From NCBI GenBank assembly GCA_009392285.1, contig VFGU01000012.1, positions 1 to 64,000 on the forward strand: a DNA stretch of 64,000 bases, read 5' to 3'. Below, piece by piece: positions 48,063-58,000 of the stretch (the stretch's first letter is position 1; each line of letters begins with the position of its first letter). Below the pieces are notes generated by a model that did not search any database, had not been told where the DNA came from, and was given only the letters and a program-made list of their open reading frames with translations. Origin of the DNA: SAR202 cluster bacterium. Lineage in GTDB: Bacteria; Chloroflexota; Dehalococcoidia; Lucifugimonadales; Lucifugimonadaceae. Position numbers and translations under genes: made by a program.

Positions 48063-49051
48063 TAAATTTCATTTATTGTCTGTAATAAGGCATTAATATA
48101 GCCATAACAGTAGGCAAAAGCTGTCATTTTAGGATCTTTAGCGTTGATTTGTGGAACGTGATCTGGCATTAACATGTATTGATAGTTTACTTCTTTGTAA
48201 ACCTTAATTGCTTCATACATATTTATAGACCCCTCGTCTGGAAAAACTTCAGTAAAACTCAACTTATTCCCCCTGATATTCCTGAAATGAACATTAAAAA
48301 TTTTGTTTTTCTTTCCGAAGTATCTGATCACATCAAAAATTTCTTCCCCGGGGTTTTCCATCATTTCTGTAATGGTGCCTTGGCAAAAATTTAAACCATG
48401 AAATTCATTCTCTTTTATCGAAATAAATTTTTTTAAACCATCAACAGTTCCTAAAACTCTTGTTACACCCTTAAATCCTGGAGGAGTATACGGATCATGA
48501 GGGTGACAAGCCAGCCGAACCTTATTTTCTTCTGCAACAGGCACAACTTTGTCCAAAAAATATTCTATTCTTTCCCAAAATACGTCTTCAGATACTTTTC
48601 CAGCAATTGTTTCTGGGGCATTTTTATCTGCACTGTCCCATCTGAATGTTGAAAGTTTAGCTCCCCCTCTCCCAAGTTCACTATCAGTTCTTGGTATTCC
48701 TATAATATTTAGGTTATATTTTACCGCTGGTATTTCTGCATCCGAACACATTTGAATCAATTCACAGATTCTTTCAATTTCTATATCTCTTTCCGGGCTT
48801 TTTCCAGTTAAAATATTATAAAATTCTCCGCTTTTTGCTCTTGTGTCTAGATCAGCAGAACTTAAAGGAAGTTGAACCATATCTAATGCAAGACCATAAG
48901 ACTCCACTTTTTCCTTATATTCTTTAAGGTTTGAAGAAGTCCAGTTTTGGTGGCTTATTTCAGGAAAACCATTTATATGATTTACCCCAAGTTGCTTGAA
49001 TGTTTCATAATCGGCGTCGGTTCTTGCAGCAAATTGGGTTCCCAAATACAT
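48059..49051 (-). CDS. uxuA: Mannonate dehydratase-like TIM-barrel protein (UxuA family)
   Basis: The 330-residue protein resembles UxuA: metal-site motifs ACHPHDPYTP (about 184), FCQGTITEM (about 226), VHFRNIRG (about 257) and MPDHVPQ (about 301) are those of D-mannonate dehydratase, which yields 2-keto-3-deoxygluconate. E. coli UxuA is longer (about 394 residues), so a shorter variant or another xylose-isomerase-like activity is possible. The product would feed KdgK and Eda at 13.5-15.2 kb. The ATG abuts the aldehyde dehydrogenase stop. Confidence 0.8.
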   Translation of the reverse strand: MYLGTQFAARTDADYETFKQLGVNHINGFPEISHQNWTSSNLKEYKEKVESYGLALDMVQLPLSSADLDTRAKSGEFYNILTGKSPERDIEIERICELIQMCSDAEIPAVKYNLNIIGIPRTDSELGRGGAKLSTFRWDSADKNAPETIAGKVSEDVFWERIEYFLDKVVPVAEENKVRLACHPHDPYTPPGFKGVTRVLGTVDGLKKFISIKENEFHGLNFCQGTITEMMENPGEEIFDVIRYFGKKNKIFNVHFRNIRGNKLSFTEVFPDEGSINMYEAIKVYKEVNYQYMLMPDHVPQINAKDPKMTAFAYCYGYINALLQTINEIY

Positions 49052-50508
49052 TATGCAGACCTTTCAACATAAACAGTTTTAGACTGAGTGAAAAACTCTA
49101 CAGCAGCTTTTCCTTGCTCTCTTGCGCCTGACGAAGATTCTTTCATGCCCCCGAAAGGAACTTGAGGCTCTACGCCTGCTGTCTCTCCATTGATCTTTAC
49201 AATTCCTGCATTAATATTATTTGCAAATTCCATTGCTAAGTTTAGGTTTGATGTAAAAATTCCTGCGCTTAAACCATAGGATGTTTGGTTAGCTATTTTA
49301 ATTGCATCCTCATAATTTTGAGTATTTATTAACGCTAGAACAGGCCCAAAAATTTCTTCCGTAGCAATCATGGAGTTGGGGTCAACATCACTAAACAGAG
49401 TAGGTTCAACAAAGTTTCCGTTCTTAAAATCTCCATTGCTTAATATATTTCCACCAAACTTCAATTCACATCCTTCTGACTTAGCTTGATCAATTTTCTG
49501 TCCAATATTCGACAATGATTTTTTATCAATTACTGGAACAACTATGTTGCGAGGATCCATTCCATCTCCAACTTTCATTGATTCAATTTTGTTGGTTAGT
49601 ATTTTTGTAAACTCTTCTTTAATTTGGCTGCTAACAATCGCTCTTGAAGTTGCAGTACATTTTTGTCCAGAATATTTCATAGCGCCTGAAAGAGTTATTT
49701 CAGCAGCTTGCTCAAGATTTGCGTCAGGCATTATTATGACAGGATTTTTTCCTCCCATTTCGAGTTGATATTTCATACCATTTTTAGCACATTTAACAGC
49801 TACGCTTTGACCAACATATGTTGAGCCAGTAAAACTAAGAGCATTTGTATAAGGGTGATCAATTAAGGCATCTCCTAACTCTGAGCCAGACCCAGTCACT
49901 AAGTTGTATACGCCCTCTGGCAGGCCAACAGCCTCCCACATTGCTGCAATCATAGAGCCCAAAAGAGGAGTAGAAGAAGCGGGTTTGTGTACAATTGTGT
50001 TTCCAAATACCAAAGCCGGTGCCATCTTCCAAATAGGAATAGCCAATGGAAAATTCCAAGGTGTGATAAGCCCAACTACACCTAAAGGAACCCTTGTTGT
50101 ATATAGCAAAATATTTGCATTAACTGATGGCACAACGTCTCCAACAGGATCAGAGCCTTGAGCAGCATAATATCTTAAAAGTGCTACTGACCTTCCTACT
50201 TCACCTTGGGCCTCTGCGATAGATTTGCCGCATTCTTTTGTTATGGCTTCAGCATATCTATCCGCATTTTCTTCAAGCCATGATGAGGCTTTATAAAGAA
50301 AATCACCTCTTTGTATTTGAGACATTTTGCCCCACGAATTAAAACTATCATAGGCGCTATTGATTGCTAAATTGGCGTCTTGTGCGCCTGAACTGGCAAA
50401 TTTGCCAAGCACCTCTTTCTCATTTGCGGGATTAGTGCTTTCAAAATATTTTTCAGTTGTTGGATCAACCCATTTGTTGTTTATAAAATTTTTGAATTCT
50501 TCAGTCAT
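49051..50508 (-). CDS. NAD(P)-dependent aldehyde dehydrogenase
   Basis: This 485-residue ALDH has LVTPWNFPLAIP-like cofactor segment (ITPWNFPLAIPIWK near residue 150), the general base Glu in YQLEMGGKNP (about 252) and the catalytic Cys in YSGQKCTATS (about 286). The end, PFGGMKESSSGAREQG, resembles 2-oxoglutarate-semialdehyde and succinate-semialdehyde dehydrogenases. It could oxidise lactaldehyde or another aldehyde released from deoxysugar-acid cleavage. It lies in a minus-strand unit with the nitroreductase (1 base apart) and the UxuA-like gene. Confidence 0.9.
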   Translation of the reverse strand: MTEEFKNFINNKWVDPTTEKYFESTNPANEKEVLGKFASSGAQDANLAINSAYDSFNSWGKMSQIQRGDFLYKASSWLEENADRYAEAITKECGKSIAEAQGEVGRSVALLRYYAAQGSDPVGDVVPSVNANILLYTTRVPLGVVGLITPWNFPLAIPIWKMAPALVFGNTIVHKPASSTPLLGSMIAAMWEAVGLPEGVYNLVTGSGSELGDALIDHPYTNALSFTGSTYVGQSVAVKCAKNGMKYQLEMGGKNPVIIMPDANLEQAAEITLSGAMKYSGQKCTATSRAIVSSQIKEEFTKILTNKIESMKVGDGMDPRNIVVPVIDKKSLSNIGQKIDQAKSEGCELKFGGNILSNGDFKNGNFVEPTLFSDVDPNSMIATEEIFGPVLALINTQNYEDAIKIANQTSYGLSAGIFTSNLNLAMEFANNINAGIVKINGETAGVEPQVPFGGMKESSSGAREQGKAAVEFFTQSKTVYVERSA

Positions 50509-50509
50509 G

Positions 50510-51097
50510 TTACTTCCAAATTGTTTTTTTTAAGTGATTTGTTCTTGATTTTTTTATAATAACAGATTTATTTTCTATGTAACCCATATATAAACACCCA
50601 GCGATTATTGATGAGTCAGGAACTTCTAGTATCTTTTTTAATCCTTTTACTTTTATTGGCTTTCCAGTAGACCAGCCTATACCTACGCCCACAGCCCAGG
50701 AATATAGCGCCATATTTTGAATTGCAATGCTAGTTGATGAATAATTTTCTAAAGTCTCTTCTTCATTTTTTCCTGCTGAAGAGCAAACATACATAATTAC
50801 AGGGCATGATTCAAATTCTGCTCTAGCTTTATCTGCAATTTTTTGAACAGTTTTAGAATTATTATTACTAGAATTCTCTTTTATGTATTTCTCAATCTTT
50901 TTAGAAATTGAAAGCCTTTTTTCTGAGTTTTTTTGAATAATTATAAATTTCCATGGTTCTGTCATTCTGTGATTAGGTGCCCATATTCCCATTTCAATAA
51001 TTTTTGATATAACTTTTTTTGGAATAGTTTTATTCTTAAATGCTCTTACATTTCTTCTTTCTTTAATAATCTTTTCTATAATTTCATTGCTTTTCAT
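50510..51097 (-). CDS. Nitroreductase-family flavoprotein
   Basis: A protein of about 195 residues with the FMN-binding patterns RRNVRAFKNKTIP (about 13), GIWAPNHRMTEPWKFIII (about 44-61) and GVGIGWSTGKPI (about 150). Such enzymes reduce quinones, nitro compounds or enones, or use flavin in other ways; the substrate is unknown. I prefer ATG 51095-51097, which has AAGGG 9 bases upstream, over TTG 51118. It leads a three-gene minus unit with the aldehyde dehydrogenase and UxuA-like genes. Confidence 0.82.
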   Translation of the reverse strand: MKSNEIIEKIIKERRNVRAFKNKTIPKKVISKIIEMGIWAPNHRMTEPWKFIIIQKNSEKRLSISKKIEKYIKENSSNNNSKTVQKIADKARAEFESCPVIMYVCSSAGKNEEETLENYSSTSIAIQNMALYSWAVGVGIGWSTGKPIKVKGLKKILEVPDSSIIAGCLYMGYIENKSVIIKKSRTNHLKKTIWK

Positions 51098-51129
51098 AGT
51101 TACAAGCCCTTTTTTCAATTAATGAAGTA

Positions 51130-51135
51130 TATAAT
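51130..51135 (+). promoter_or_regulatory. Candidate -10 for the gamma-glutamyltranspeptidase gene
   Basis: TATAAT (within TATATAAT) at 51130-51135 would start transcription near 51142, just before AAAGGA (51151-51156) and ATG 51161. This favours ATG 51161 over the upstream ATG 51122. No good -35 is visible. Confidence 0.35.
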
Positions 51136-51160
51136 TAGCTATATACTTTTAAAGGATGCA

Positions 51161-52813
51161 ATGAAACATAATTTACCACATGGAGATAATTACGGCTCAA
51201 TAAATACTAATATGGTCGGATTTAATGCAGCCGTTGTAACAAATCATTGGATGGCTTCTGCTGTGGGGAGAGACATTTTAATGAAAGGTGGAAATGCATT
51301 CGATGCAGCATGTGCAATTAGTTTTATGCTTGGAGTTGTAGAGCCGCAAATGTCTGGCATTGGAGGTGATGGCTTTATTATGATGTATGACTCAAAGAAA
51401 GATAAAGTCAATGTAATAAATGCTACAGGACCAGCCCCAGAATTTTCATATAAAATTGGCGATAGCATTCCTATAAAAGGAATTCAGGCAGCATCAGTCC
51501 CAGGAATAGTAAGTGGTGTTATAAAAATGCATAAATTAAAAGGTTCTTTGAGTCTCCAAGAGTGCCTTGCTCCTGCCGTAGAGGCTGCATCTAATGGTGT
51601 TGCTTTAAGCCAAGATCAGTCAACATCACTAAAGTCAGACTCTAAAGCCGAAAATTTTCAAAGTTCTTTGAAGATTTGGGGAGATAAGAAAAAAGGTTTA
51701 AAAAATTTTGGAGACAGAGTAATTAACAAAGATTTAGCAGAAACATTAAAATTAATTTCTATTGAAGGAGAAGATGCTTTTTATAGAGGCAAAATCGCTG
51801 ACAAAATTGTAAAAATTTCAGATGAAAATGATGGATTATTTTCAATAAATGATTTCAAAAATTTTGAAGCAGAAATTCAAGAGCCTATCAGCACTACATA
51901 TAGAGGTTATGATATTTTTGAGGCACCACCTAATTCTAGTGGAATAACATTACTTCAGCAATTAAACATCATTGAAAATTTTTCTCAAAAAGATTTGAGC
52001 CCATTCTCAAAATCTGCAATGCATCTGATGGTTGAAGCAAAGAGATTAGCCTTCTATGATCGAGAAAAGTATTTAGCTGACCCTAAATTCTTTGATGTTC
52101 CAGTTGATTTAATGCTTGATAAAAACTATGCCAAAGAATTATCAAATAAAATAAATATTAATGGGCCCAGAATAAGCAATGAAGAGTTGGCTATAAATTA
52201 TAAACCCGACAGAGTAGGAGATACAACCTATTTTTGTGTTGTTGATAAAGATGGCAATTCTGTGTCACAACTTCAAAGTATTCAAACCCAATGGGGATCT
52301 GGAATGGTAATTGATGGGACAGGAATTTTAATGAACAATAGAATGTCATATTGGCACCTTGATAAAAATCATATTAATTATTTAATTCCAGGAAAAAGAG
52401 TAAGGCATACTATGAATCCAGTGATGGTTTTCAAATCAAATGGCTCTGTAAATAAATTATGTCTTGTTAATGGTACTCCTGGAGCTGACACACAAGTACA
52501 AACAAATATGCAGATATTGTCCTCAATTATTGATCATAATTTCTTAGTTGGTGAGGCAGTAAGTATGCCAAGGTGGACTCATTTTCAAAATTTAACAGAA
52601 TCAACTATTCCTCATTCAACCTCAGAGTTCATAAGTTTAGAAAGCAGATTTGGTGATGAGATAGTTAAAAATATTGAAAGAATGGGGCACAAGATTAAAA
52701 TTGTTGGCCCTTGGGAGGGAAGTGGAAGTCAAGGGATGATAAGCATTTCAGAAAACGGATTGATTGGAGCTGCAGTTGATCCAAGAAGAGATGGTCAGGC
52801 ATTAGTGTGGTGA
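51161..52813 (+). CDS. ggt: Gamma-glutamyltranspeptidase family protein
   Basis: The 550-residue protein (from ATG 51161, with AAAGGA upstream) has the GGT features HWMASAVGRDILMKGGNAFDAA (split: GRDILMKGGNAFDAA) near residue 30, VEPQMSGIGGDGF near 63, and the autoprocessing Thr in VGDTTYFCVVD (about 352), where the family has a TT pair before the strand. It ends with SGSQGMISI and a typical DPRRDGQA. It would be cut into two chains at that Thr. No signal peptide is seen, so it may act in the cytoplasm or be a related amidase/acylase. ATG 51122 gives 13 further hydrophobic residues. The next gene starts 7 bases before its stop. Confidence 0.88.
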   Translation: MKHNLPHGDNYGSINTNMVGFNAAVVTNHWMASAVGRDILMKGGNAFDAACAISFMLGVVEPQMSGIGGDGFIMMYDSKKDKVNVINATGPAPEFSYKIGDSIPIKGIQAASVPGIVSGVIKMHKLKGSLSLQECLAPAVEAASNGVALSQDQSTSLKSDSKAENFQSSLKIWGDKKKGLKNFGDRVINKDLAETLKLISIEGEDAFYRGKIADKIVKISDENDGLFSINDFKNFEAEIQEPISTTYRGYDIFEAPPNSSGITLLQQLNIIENFSQKDLSPFSKSAMHLMVEAKRLAFYDREKYLADPKFFDVPVDLMLDKNYAKELSNKININGPRISNEELAINYKPDRVGDTTYFCVVDKDGNSVSQLQSIQTQWGSGMVIDGTGILMNNRMSYWHLDKNHINYLIPGKRVRHTMNPVMVFKSNGSVNKLCLVNGTPGADTQVQTNMQILSSIIDHNFLVGEAVSMPRWTHFQNLTESTIPHSTSEFISLESRFGDEIVKNIERMGHKIKIVGPWEGSGSQGMISISENGLIGAAVDPRRDGQALVW

Positions 52814-53829
52814 AGTTGTACTTGGTAACTATATTATTATTTTCACTGCTTGCTTTTAGCTGTGGGCCTAGTCAATCTGAGATTGAAGATACTATAGAAA
52901 GTAAATTTTTAAGTCTTATGGAATCTTTACCAACAGCCACACCCATCACAATACCTGATCCTTTACCAACAGCCACACCCATCACAATACCTGATCCTTT
53001 ACCAACAGCCACACCCATCACAATACCTGATCCTTTACCAACAGCCACACCCATCACAATACCTGATCCTTTACCAACAGCCACACCCATCACAATGATA
53101 GAACTTGAAGAAGATTTACGGAATTTGCTAAAAGAGCCATATGCTACCCCTGTAGCAAATTTAGCGAGCATTAATGATTTATATGAAGAATACAAAAAGT
53201 CTGTGGTTAAGATTGAGTACCAAGGCTCATCAGGAACAGGATGGGCTATTTCCAAAAATTATATTGTAACCAACGAACATGTGGTTACAGGGGCTAATTC
53301 TGTAGAGATATTTATACCTTCTGAAGATGGTAAAATAGTTAAAAAAGCCGGATTTGTAAAATCATGGGATGAAGATTCAGATCTTGCGTTTATTAAATCA
53401 GATAATCATGGGGCTGTTCCTTTAAAAACTAAGGAACTAACTTCTGAAGATGCTGGAATATCTGTAATTCAGATAGGATATTCAACTGGTGTTGTTAATT
53501 ATCCAGCCATTAGACAAGGTATCGTAGTTTCAGTATTCAATCAGATGGGCGCTTCAGGCCAATATGGCTCAGCTCAAAAATATCAAATTTTAGACGATAA
53601 AAATTATTCCGATGATCTTTTTCCAGTAGTAGTTGTAGACACGGGTGCTGACCCAGGTGATAGCGGTGGACCAATAATAGACTACGAGGGGAACGTAGTG
53701 GGCGTAATTTATGCACAAGTTCAATCGGTTGGAGGAAAAAGAGTTATAGGTCAACAACTTGCGGTTGGCATGAAAGAAGTAGATTCTTATTGGAAATCTT
53801 GCAAAGGTGCAGGAGGGGCTTGCGATTAG
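52807..53829 (+). CDS. Lipoprotein-like trypsin-fold serine protease with repeat linker
   Basis: A hydrophobic signal (VTILLFSLLAFSC) ends at a Cys that could be lipid-modified, although AFSC is not a standard lipobox. The linker has five copies of LPTATPIT, four followed by IPDP. The trypsin-like domain has catalytic His (VTNEHVVTG, about 158), Asp (DSDLAFIK, about 195) and Ser (GDSGGP, about 279). It may be an extracytoplasmic HtrA-like protease without a PDZ domain. PTATP-type linkers are common in Chloroflexota surface proteins. It begins with GTG 52807 inside the ggt end. Confidence 0.85.
   Translation: MVKLYLVTILLFSLLAFSCGPSQSEIEDTIESKFLSLMESLPTATPITIPDPLPTATPITIPDPLPTATPITIPDPLPTATPITIPDPLPTATPITMIELEEDLRNLLKEPYATPVANLASINDLYEEYKKSVVKIEYQGSSGTGWAISKNYIVTNEHVVTGANSVEIFIPSEDGKIVKKAGFVKSWDEDSDLAFIKSDNHGAVPLKTKELTSEDAGISVIQIGYSTGVVNYPAIRQGIVVSVFNQMGASGQYGSAQKYQILDDKNYSDDLFPVVVVDTGADPGDSGGPIIDYEGNVVGVIYAQVQSVGGKRVIGQQLAVGMKEVDSYWKSCKGAGGACD
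52926..53096 (+). repeat. 36-base tandem repeat in the protease linker, about 4.7 copies
   Basis: Units of 36 bases start at 52926, 52962, 52998, 53034 and 53070, the last being partial and ending at about 53096. They encode LPTATPITIPDP. The copies look identical at the base level, implying recent expansion and probable copy-number variation. Confidence 0.95.
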
Positions 53830-53849
53830 TATTTTTTTATTAAAGATCG

Positions 53850-53855
53850 TATAAA
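53850..53855 (+). promoter_or_regulatory. Candidate -10 for trpB, suggesting a leaderless transcript
   Basis: TATAAA lies 8 bases before ATG 53864, so transcription would start only 1-3 bases before the ATG. No Shine-Dalgarno precedes this ATG. The -35 region (TTAGTA) is weak. Confidence 0.3.
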
Positions 53856-53863
53856 ATGACTTT

Positions 53864-55060
53864 ATGAATAACAAAAATGCAGAGGAAAATCATCTTACAA
53901 AATCTTTTGGAAAATTTGGTGGAAGTTTTGTCCCTGAGACCCTTATCCCCGCTCTAGATGAATTAGAGGAATCTTTTTCTGAATCTATTGTTGACGAAGA
54001 GTTTAATACTGAGCTGAAACTGCTGCAGTCTAATTATGTTGGCAGACCAACCCCCTTATATTTTGCAGAAAATTTAACTAATCATTTTGGAGGAGCAAAA
54101 ATTTATTTAAAAAGGGAAGATTTGGCTCATACTGGTGCCCATAAAATTAATAATGCCCTTGGCCAAGGCCTAATAGCGAAGAGGCTTGGCAAAAAAAGAA
54201 TCATTGCAGAAACAGGTGCAGGCCAACATGGCGTTGCTACCGCTACTGCTTGTGCATTATTAGATTTAGATTGTGTTATATACATGGGTGAAGAGGATAT
54301 AAAAAGACAAGCACCTAATGTTTATAGAATTGAGCTTCTTGGTGCTGAGGTTATTCCAGTTACATCTGGGAGTAGGACCTTAAAAGATGCTGTAAATGAA
54401 GCCATAAGAGACTGGGTCGCTAATGTAGAAAATACCTTATATATTATTGGTAGTGCAGTTGGTCCTCACCCCTATCCATCAATAGTAAAGTATTTTCAAA
54501 AAATTATTGGAGACGAGACAAGATCTCAAATGGTTAGTCAGTTCGGTGGTCTTCCAGATTATGTGATAGCTTGTGTTGGAGGAGGTAGTAATGCCATAGG
54601 AATATTCTCTTCTTTTATTAATGACGATTCCGTAAGACTTATTGGTGTTGAGGCTGCAGGTAATGGGGTTGATTCTGGTAAGCATGCTGCAACAATGTCT
54701 AAGGGCTCGCCAGGCGTTTTGCATGGATCTTATTCTTATTTGTTGCAAGATGAAAAAGGGCAAGTCAATGAGGCTCATTCTATTTCTGCAGGACTAGATT
54801 ACCCAGGGGTTGGACCTGAACACAGTTACCTTAAGGATGTTGGCAGGGCAGAATATTTTTCCGCAACTGACAAAGAGGCATTAAAAGGATTTAATTTGCT
54901 TAGTGTTACAGAAGGTATAATTCCTGCACTTGAGCCAGCCCATGCGATTGGGTTTTTAGAAAAATTTATTAAAAAGACAAAAAAAAGTGACAAGTTAGTT
55001 TTACTGGTTAGTGGAAGAGGGGACAAAGATTTGGACACAGTAATGAATGCTAGAAATTAA
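53864..55060 (+). CDS. trpB: Tryptophan synthase beta chain
   Basis: The 398-residue PLP enzyme joins indole and serine. The PLP Lys is in [13 protein letters not shown] (about 93), the phosphate loop is [10 protein letters not shown] (about 240), and [12 protein letters not shown] and KREDLAHTG are the usual early motifs. The length and these motifs fit TrpB1, the partner of TrpA. No trpA or other trp gene is adjacent; it stands alone between a protease and an ABC system. A weak -10 right before the ATG suggests its own promoter. Confidence 0.95.
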   Translation: MNNKNAEENHLTKSFGKFGGSFVPETLIPALDELEESFSESIVDEEFNTELKLLQSNYVGRPTPLYFAENLTNHFGGAKIYLKREDLAHTGAHKINNALGQGLIAKRLGKKRIIAETGAGQHGVATATACALLDLDCVIYMGEEDIKRQAPNVYRIELLGAEVIPVTSGSRTLKDAVNEAIRDWVANVENTLYIIGSAVGPHPYPSIVKYFQKIIGDETRSQMVSQFGGLPDYVIACVGGGSNAIGIFSSFINDDSVRLIGVEAAGNGVDSGKHAATMSKGSPGVLHGSYSYLLQDEKGQVNEAHSISAGLDYPGVGPEHSYLKDVGRAEYFSATDKEALKGFNLLSVTEGIIPALEPAHAIGFLEKFIKKTKKSDKLVLLVSGRGDKDLDTVMNARN

Positions 55061-55077
55061 CTATTTCTTATTAAATC

Positions 55078-58000
55078 ATGATCAATTATATTTTTCATAG
55101 AGCAAAAAGTCAGTGGAAAATTTTATCACTTCTCTGGCTTTCATTTTTAATAGCAAATACATTCATAATTTCAGGCCCTTCGTATCTAAGTTGGGTAAAA
55201 GGAATGATTTATAAAGATGCTTTAAGTCAAGTTCCAGTTACTACAAAAAATATAAGTATTACAACAGGAAATCAGCCACTAATTAAAGATTCTTTTGAAG
55301 AAAATGACTCTATTATTCTCAACCTTGCTAATTCAGATTTAGGTGATTTATTTATCGACCAAAACTCAGCCCTAAAGTCTACAGAATATTATTGGGGTAA
55401 GCTTGAGCCTGACAAAAGTAGGACAGCATCTCTATTAACTTTTGTAACATTAAGTAATAATGAAAAATTTATAAATTTAACTGGAGACACCTCTACAGTT
55501 AGTGATAGTGACAAAAAATATATAAGTGTTTTAGCCCCCCAACAAAGACTTGATGATCTAGGTTTAAAAGTTGGAGATATATTAAGAGCCGACTCAATAA
55601 AAGGCAGTGGAGGAAACTTTGATAGTGGGCTCAAAGAAACTAAGGAGAATATAAATAATTTTATTACTCAAATTGAGTCTATAGGAGGATCAGTTGAAGA
55701 TATATTTAAAGGGGTATCCACTGAAATGGTTGGCGATTTAGATGCTATCGCAAGTAAAGCTTTTATAGAAAGAATAGAAGATTTCAAGGAAGGGTTGTCT
55801 ACATTTGGAGTTAATAACATAGAGGAGTTAAACCAGTTTCTTAATGATGACTCGAATGATATTTTGACTTCAGATTTAGAGTTAAGAATATCAGGATATT
55901 TCAATGAGATTCCTGAAAATGAACTGTTTGGATATTATGAAGAATTATTTTTGCCTCCTTCGCCATGTATGACATGCCAACTTCCACTAGTTCTTGTTAT
56001 GGATCAGGAAGATTATTTTAATTTTCTTCAACCTTTAACAAAAGGTTTGCCAGTCAGGGCTTGGTGGTATCTTGATATAGCACATGAAAACCTTACTAAA
56101 AATATAGATAATGACTATTTACAAAATTTACAAAATTTTGAAAAAAATATGTTGATTTCTTTTCCTCAGGCAACTGTCTTAACGCAATTAGATAGGATTG
56201 CAGAAAAAACAAATGATGAAATGAATTTCGTTAGAGCCCCAGTGTTAATGATATTTTCATTGCTTGTGGTTTTTAGCTCAACTTTGTTGGCAATGTTTTC
56301 TTTTCTAATAAATCAAGAACGTAAAGAAGAGATAAATTATTTGTTCTTAAGAGGAATTTCAAAATTTGGGGTTATAAAATACTTTCTTTATGAATGGGTT
56401 ATTTTTGGAATTCCGATAATGATTTTAGCCCCTATATTAAGTAATATTGTTTTAAATTTTGTTATTTCTTCATATCTTAATCAGGACCCTATAGGAACAA
56501 ATTGGTCATCTATTTTTAAGCCTGAATCATTAGTGATTTCAGTTACTTTTCTATTAATTGCATGTTTGTTCAGTTTTATTATTTATCTAGCTTTTAACAA
56601 TCAAATTATTAATTCGAAAAGATTGTTTGTAATAGGTTCGTCTGTAAAAAATAATATTTTTACTAAATACTTTTTAGATATATTTATAGCGATTGGTGCA
56701 ATATTAATTTTCTTTGAACTGCGCATGAGAGTTATAAGTTCTGTTGCTGAGAATTTAATTTTAAATCAGTATACTTTCTTTTTATTGACTCTAGTTTTAA
56801 TGATTTTTTTAACCATGGTGCTTATAAGACTCTTGCCAATATTATTAAAAATTTTATCAATAGCTGGGACTGTCACTTATACTCCACTTTACTTGAGTTC
56901 AAAAAAATTATCTAAAAACTCTAGTTGGTATTTGTGGCTTTTTCTTATAGTCACTTTAGGTATCGCCTCTTTCATTGTTATATCAAGTATTCAAAGTTCA
57001 TTAGAAAAAAGTAAACGAGACAAGTCTTCATTCATTACTATAAGTGATTTTAGAATTTCAGAAAGTAGCCCTTTTGGAATAGAAGAGGAATACATTTCTA
57101 ATTTAATAGCTCAAGATGGTATAAATGTTGTTGGAAGAATGAATAGAATATCAGGAAATTCTGGAACAACTGGGGCAGGGACAAATGCACAACTATTAGG
57201 AATTGATAAAAATCTAGTAGATATAGCATGGACAAGACAAGATTTTTTTTATGAACCCAAAGAACAATTGTTTTCAAGTTGGCAACAAAATTTATATGAT
57301 CCTGGCATATTAATAGAAGATAATACCTCAACTATTAGTATAAAAAATCATTCTGACAAAGATTTAGAAGATTCCTTTTTATGGGCAATAGTTAAAGGGT
57401 CGGATGAACGAATTACTGCAGTTAGTTTGGGGCCTATAGAATCTAAAAAATGGACAACAAATTCAGTGCAATTAAAAAACATTAAATTTCCTGCCAGATT
57501 AGTAGCAGTTGAAGTTTATCAACCATCAAGCGAGGATAATTCAGTACCTTTTACGCTTTATCTTGACTCTATATCATTTTTGAATAACGAATCTGAAGTC
57601 GTGAATCAAATTTTCTTTAAAGATGAATTTAATTGGGCTCCTATGCCCACTTCTGAAGGTTTTGATACTAGTATTGAATTGGATGACCAAGGCTTGATTC
57701 TTAAATTAGGAAGTGGCTCTACTAAGGGTATAAGAGGAATTTATGTAAGTGATTATTTTGAGGGAATCCCTGTGATCGCAAGCGATGAGTTTATCTCAAA
57801 GTCAGGAAAAGACATTGAAGATCAGATAATTTTCAATGCAACTGGAAGTTATATTCCTATGAAAATTGTTAAATCTGCTAAATATTTTCCCGGAACTTCA
57901 GATAATAATGATTTTATTTTGGTGGACTTACAGTTATTAAAAAATTATTTGGAATTAACTAAGTTGCAGAGTTTTAGGCCCAACGAATTGGTAGTTGATA

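Noticed and set aside
48179-48394. 71-residue plus-strand frame inside the UxuA-like gene
   Set aside because: Antisense of conserved metal-site motifs; no coding signal of its own.
52872-53255. Minus-strand frame with repeated GIVMGVAVGKGS
   Set aside because: It is the complement of the 36-base repeat in the protease linker; the plus-strand gene has signal peptide and catalytic triad.
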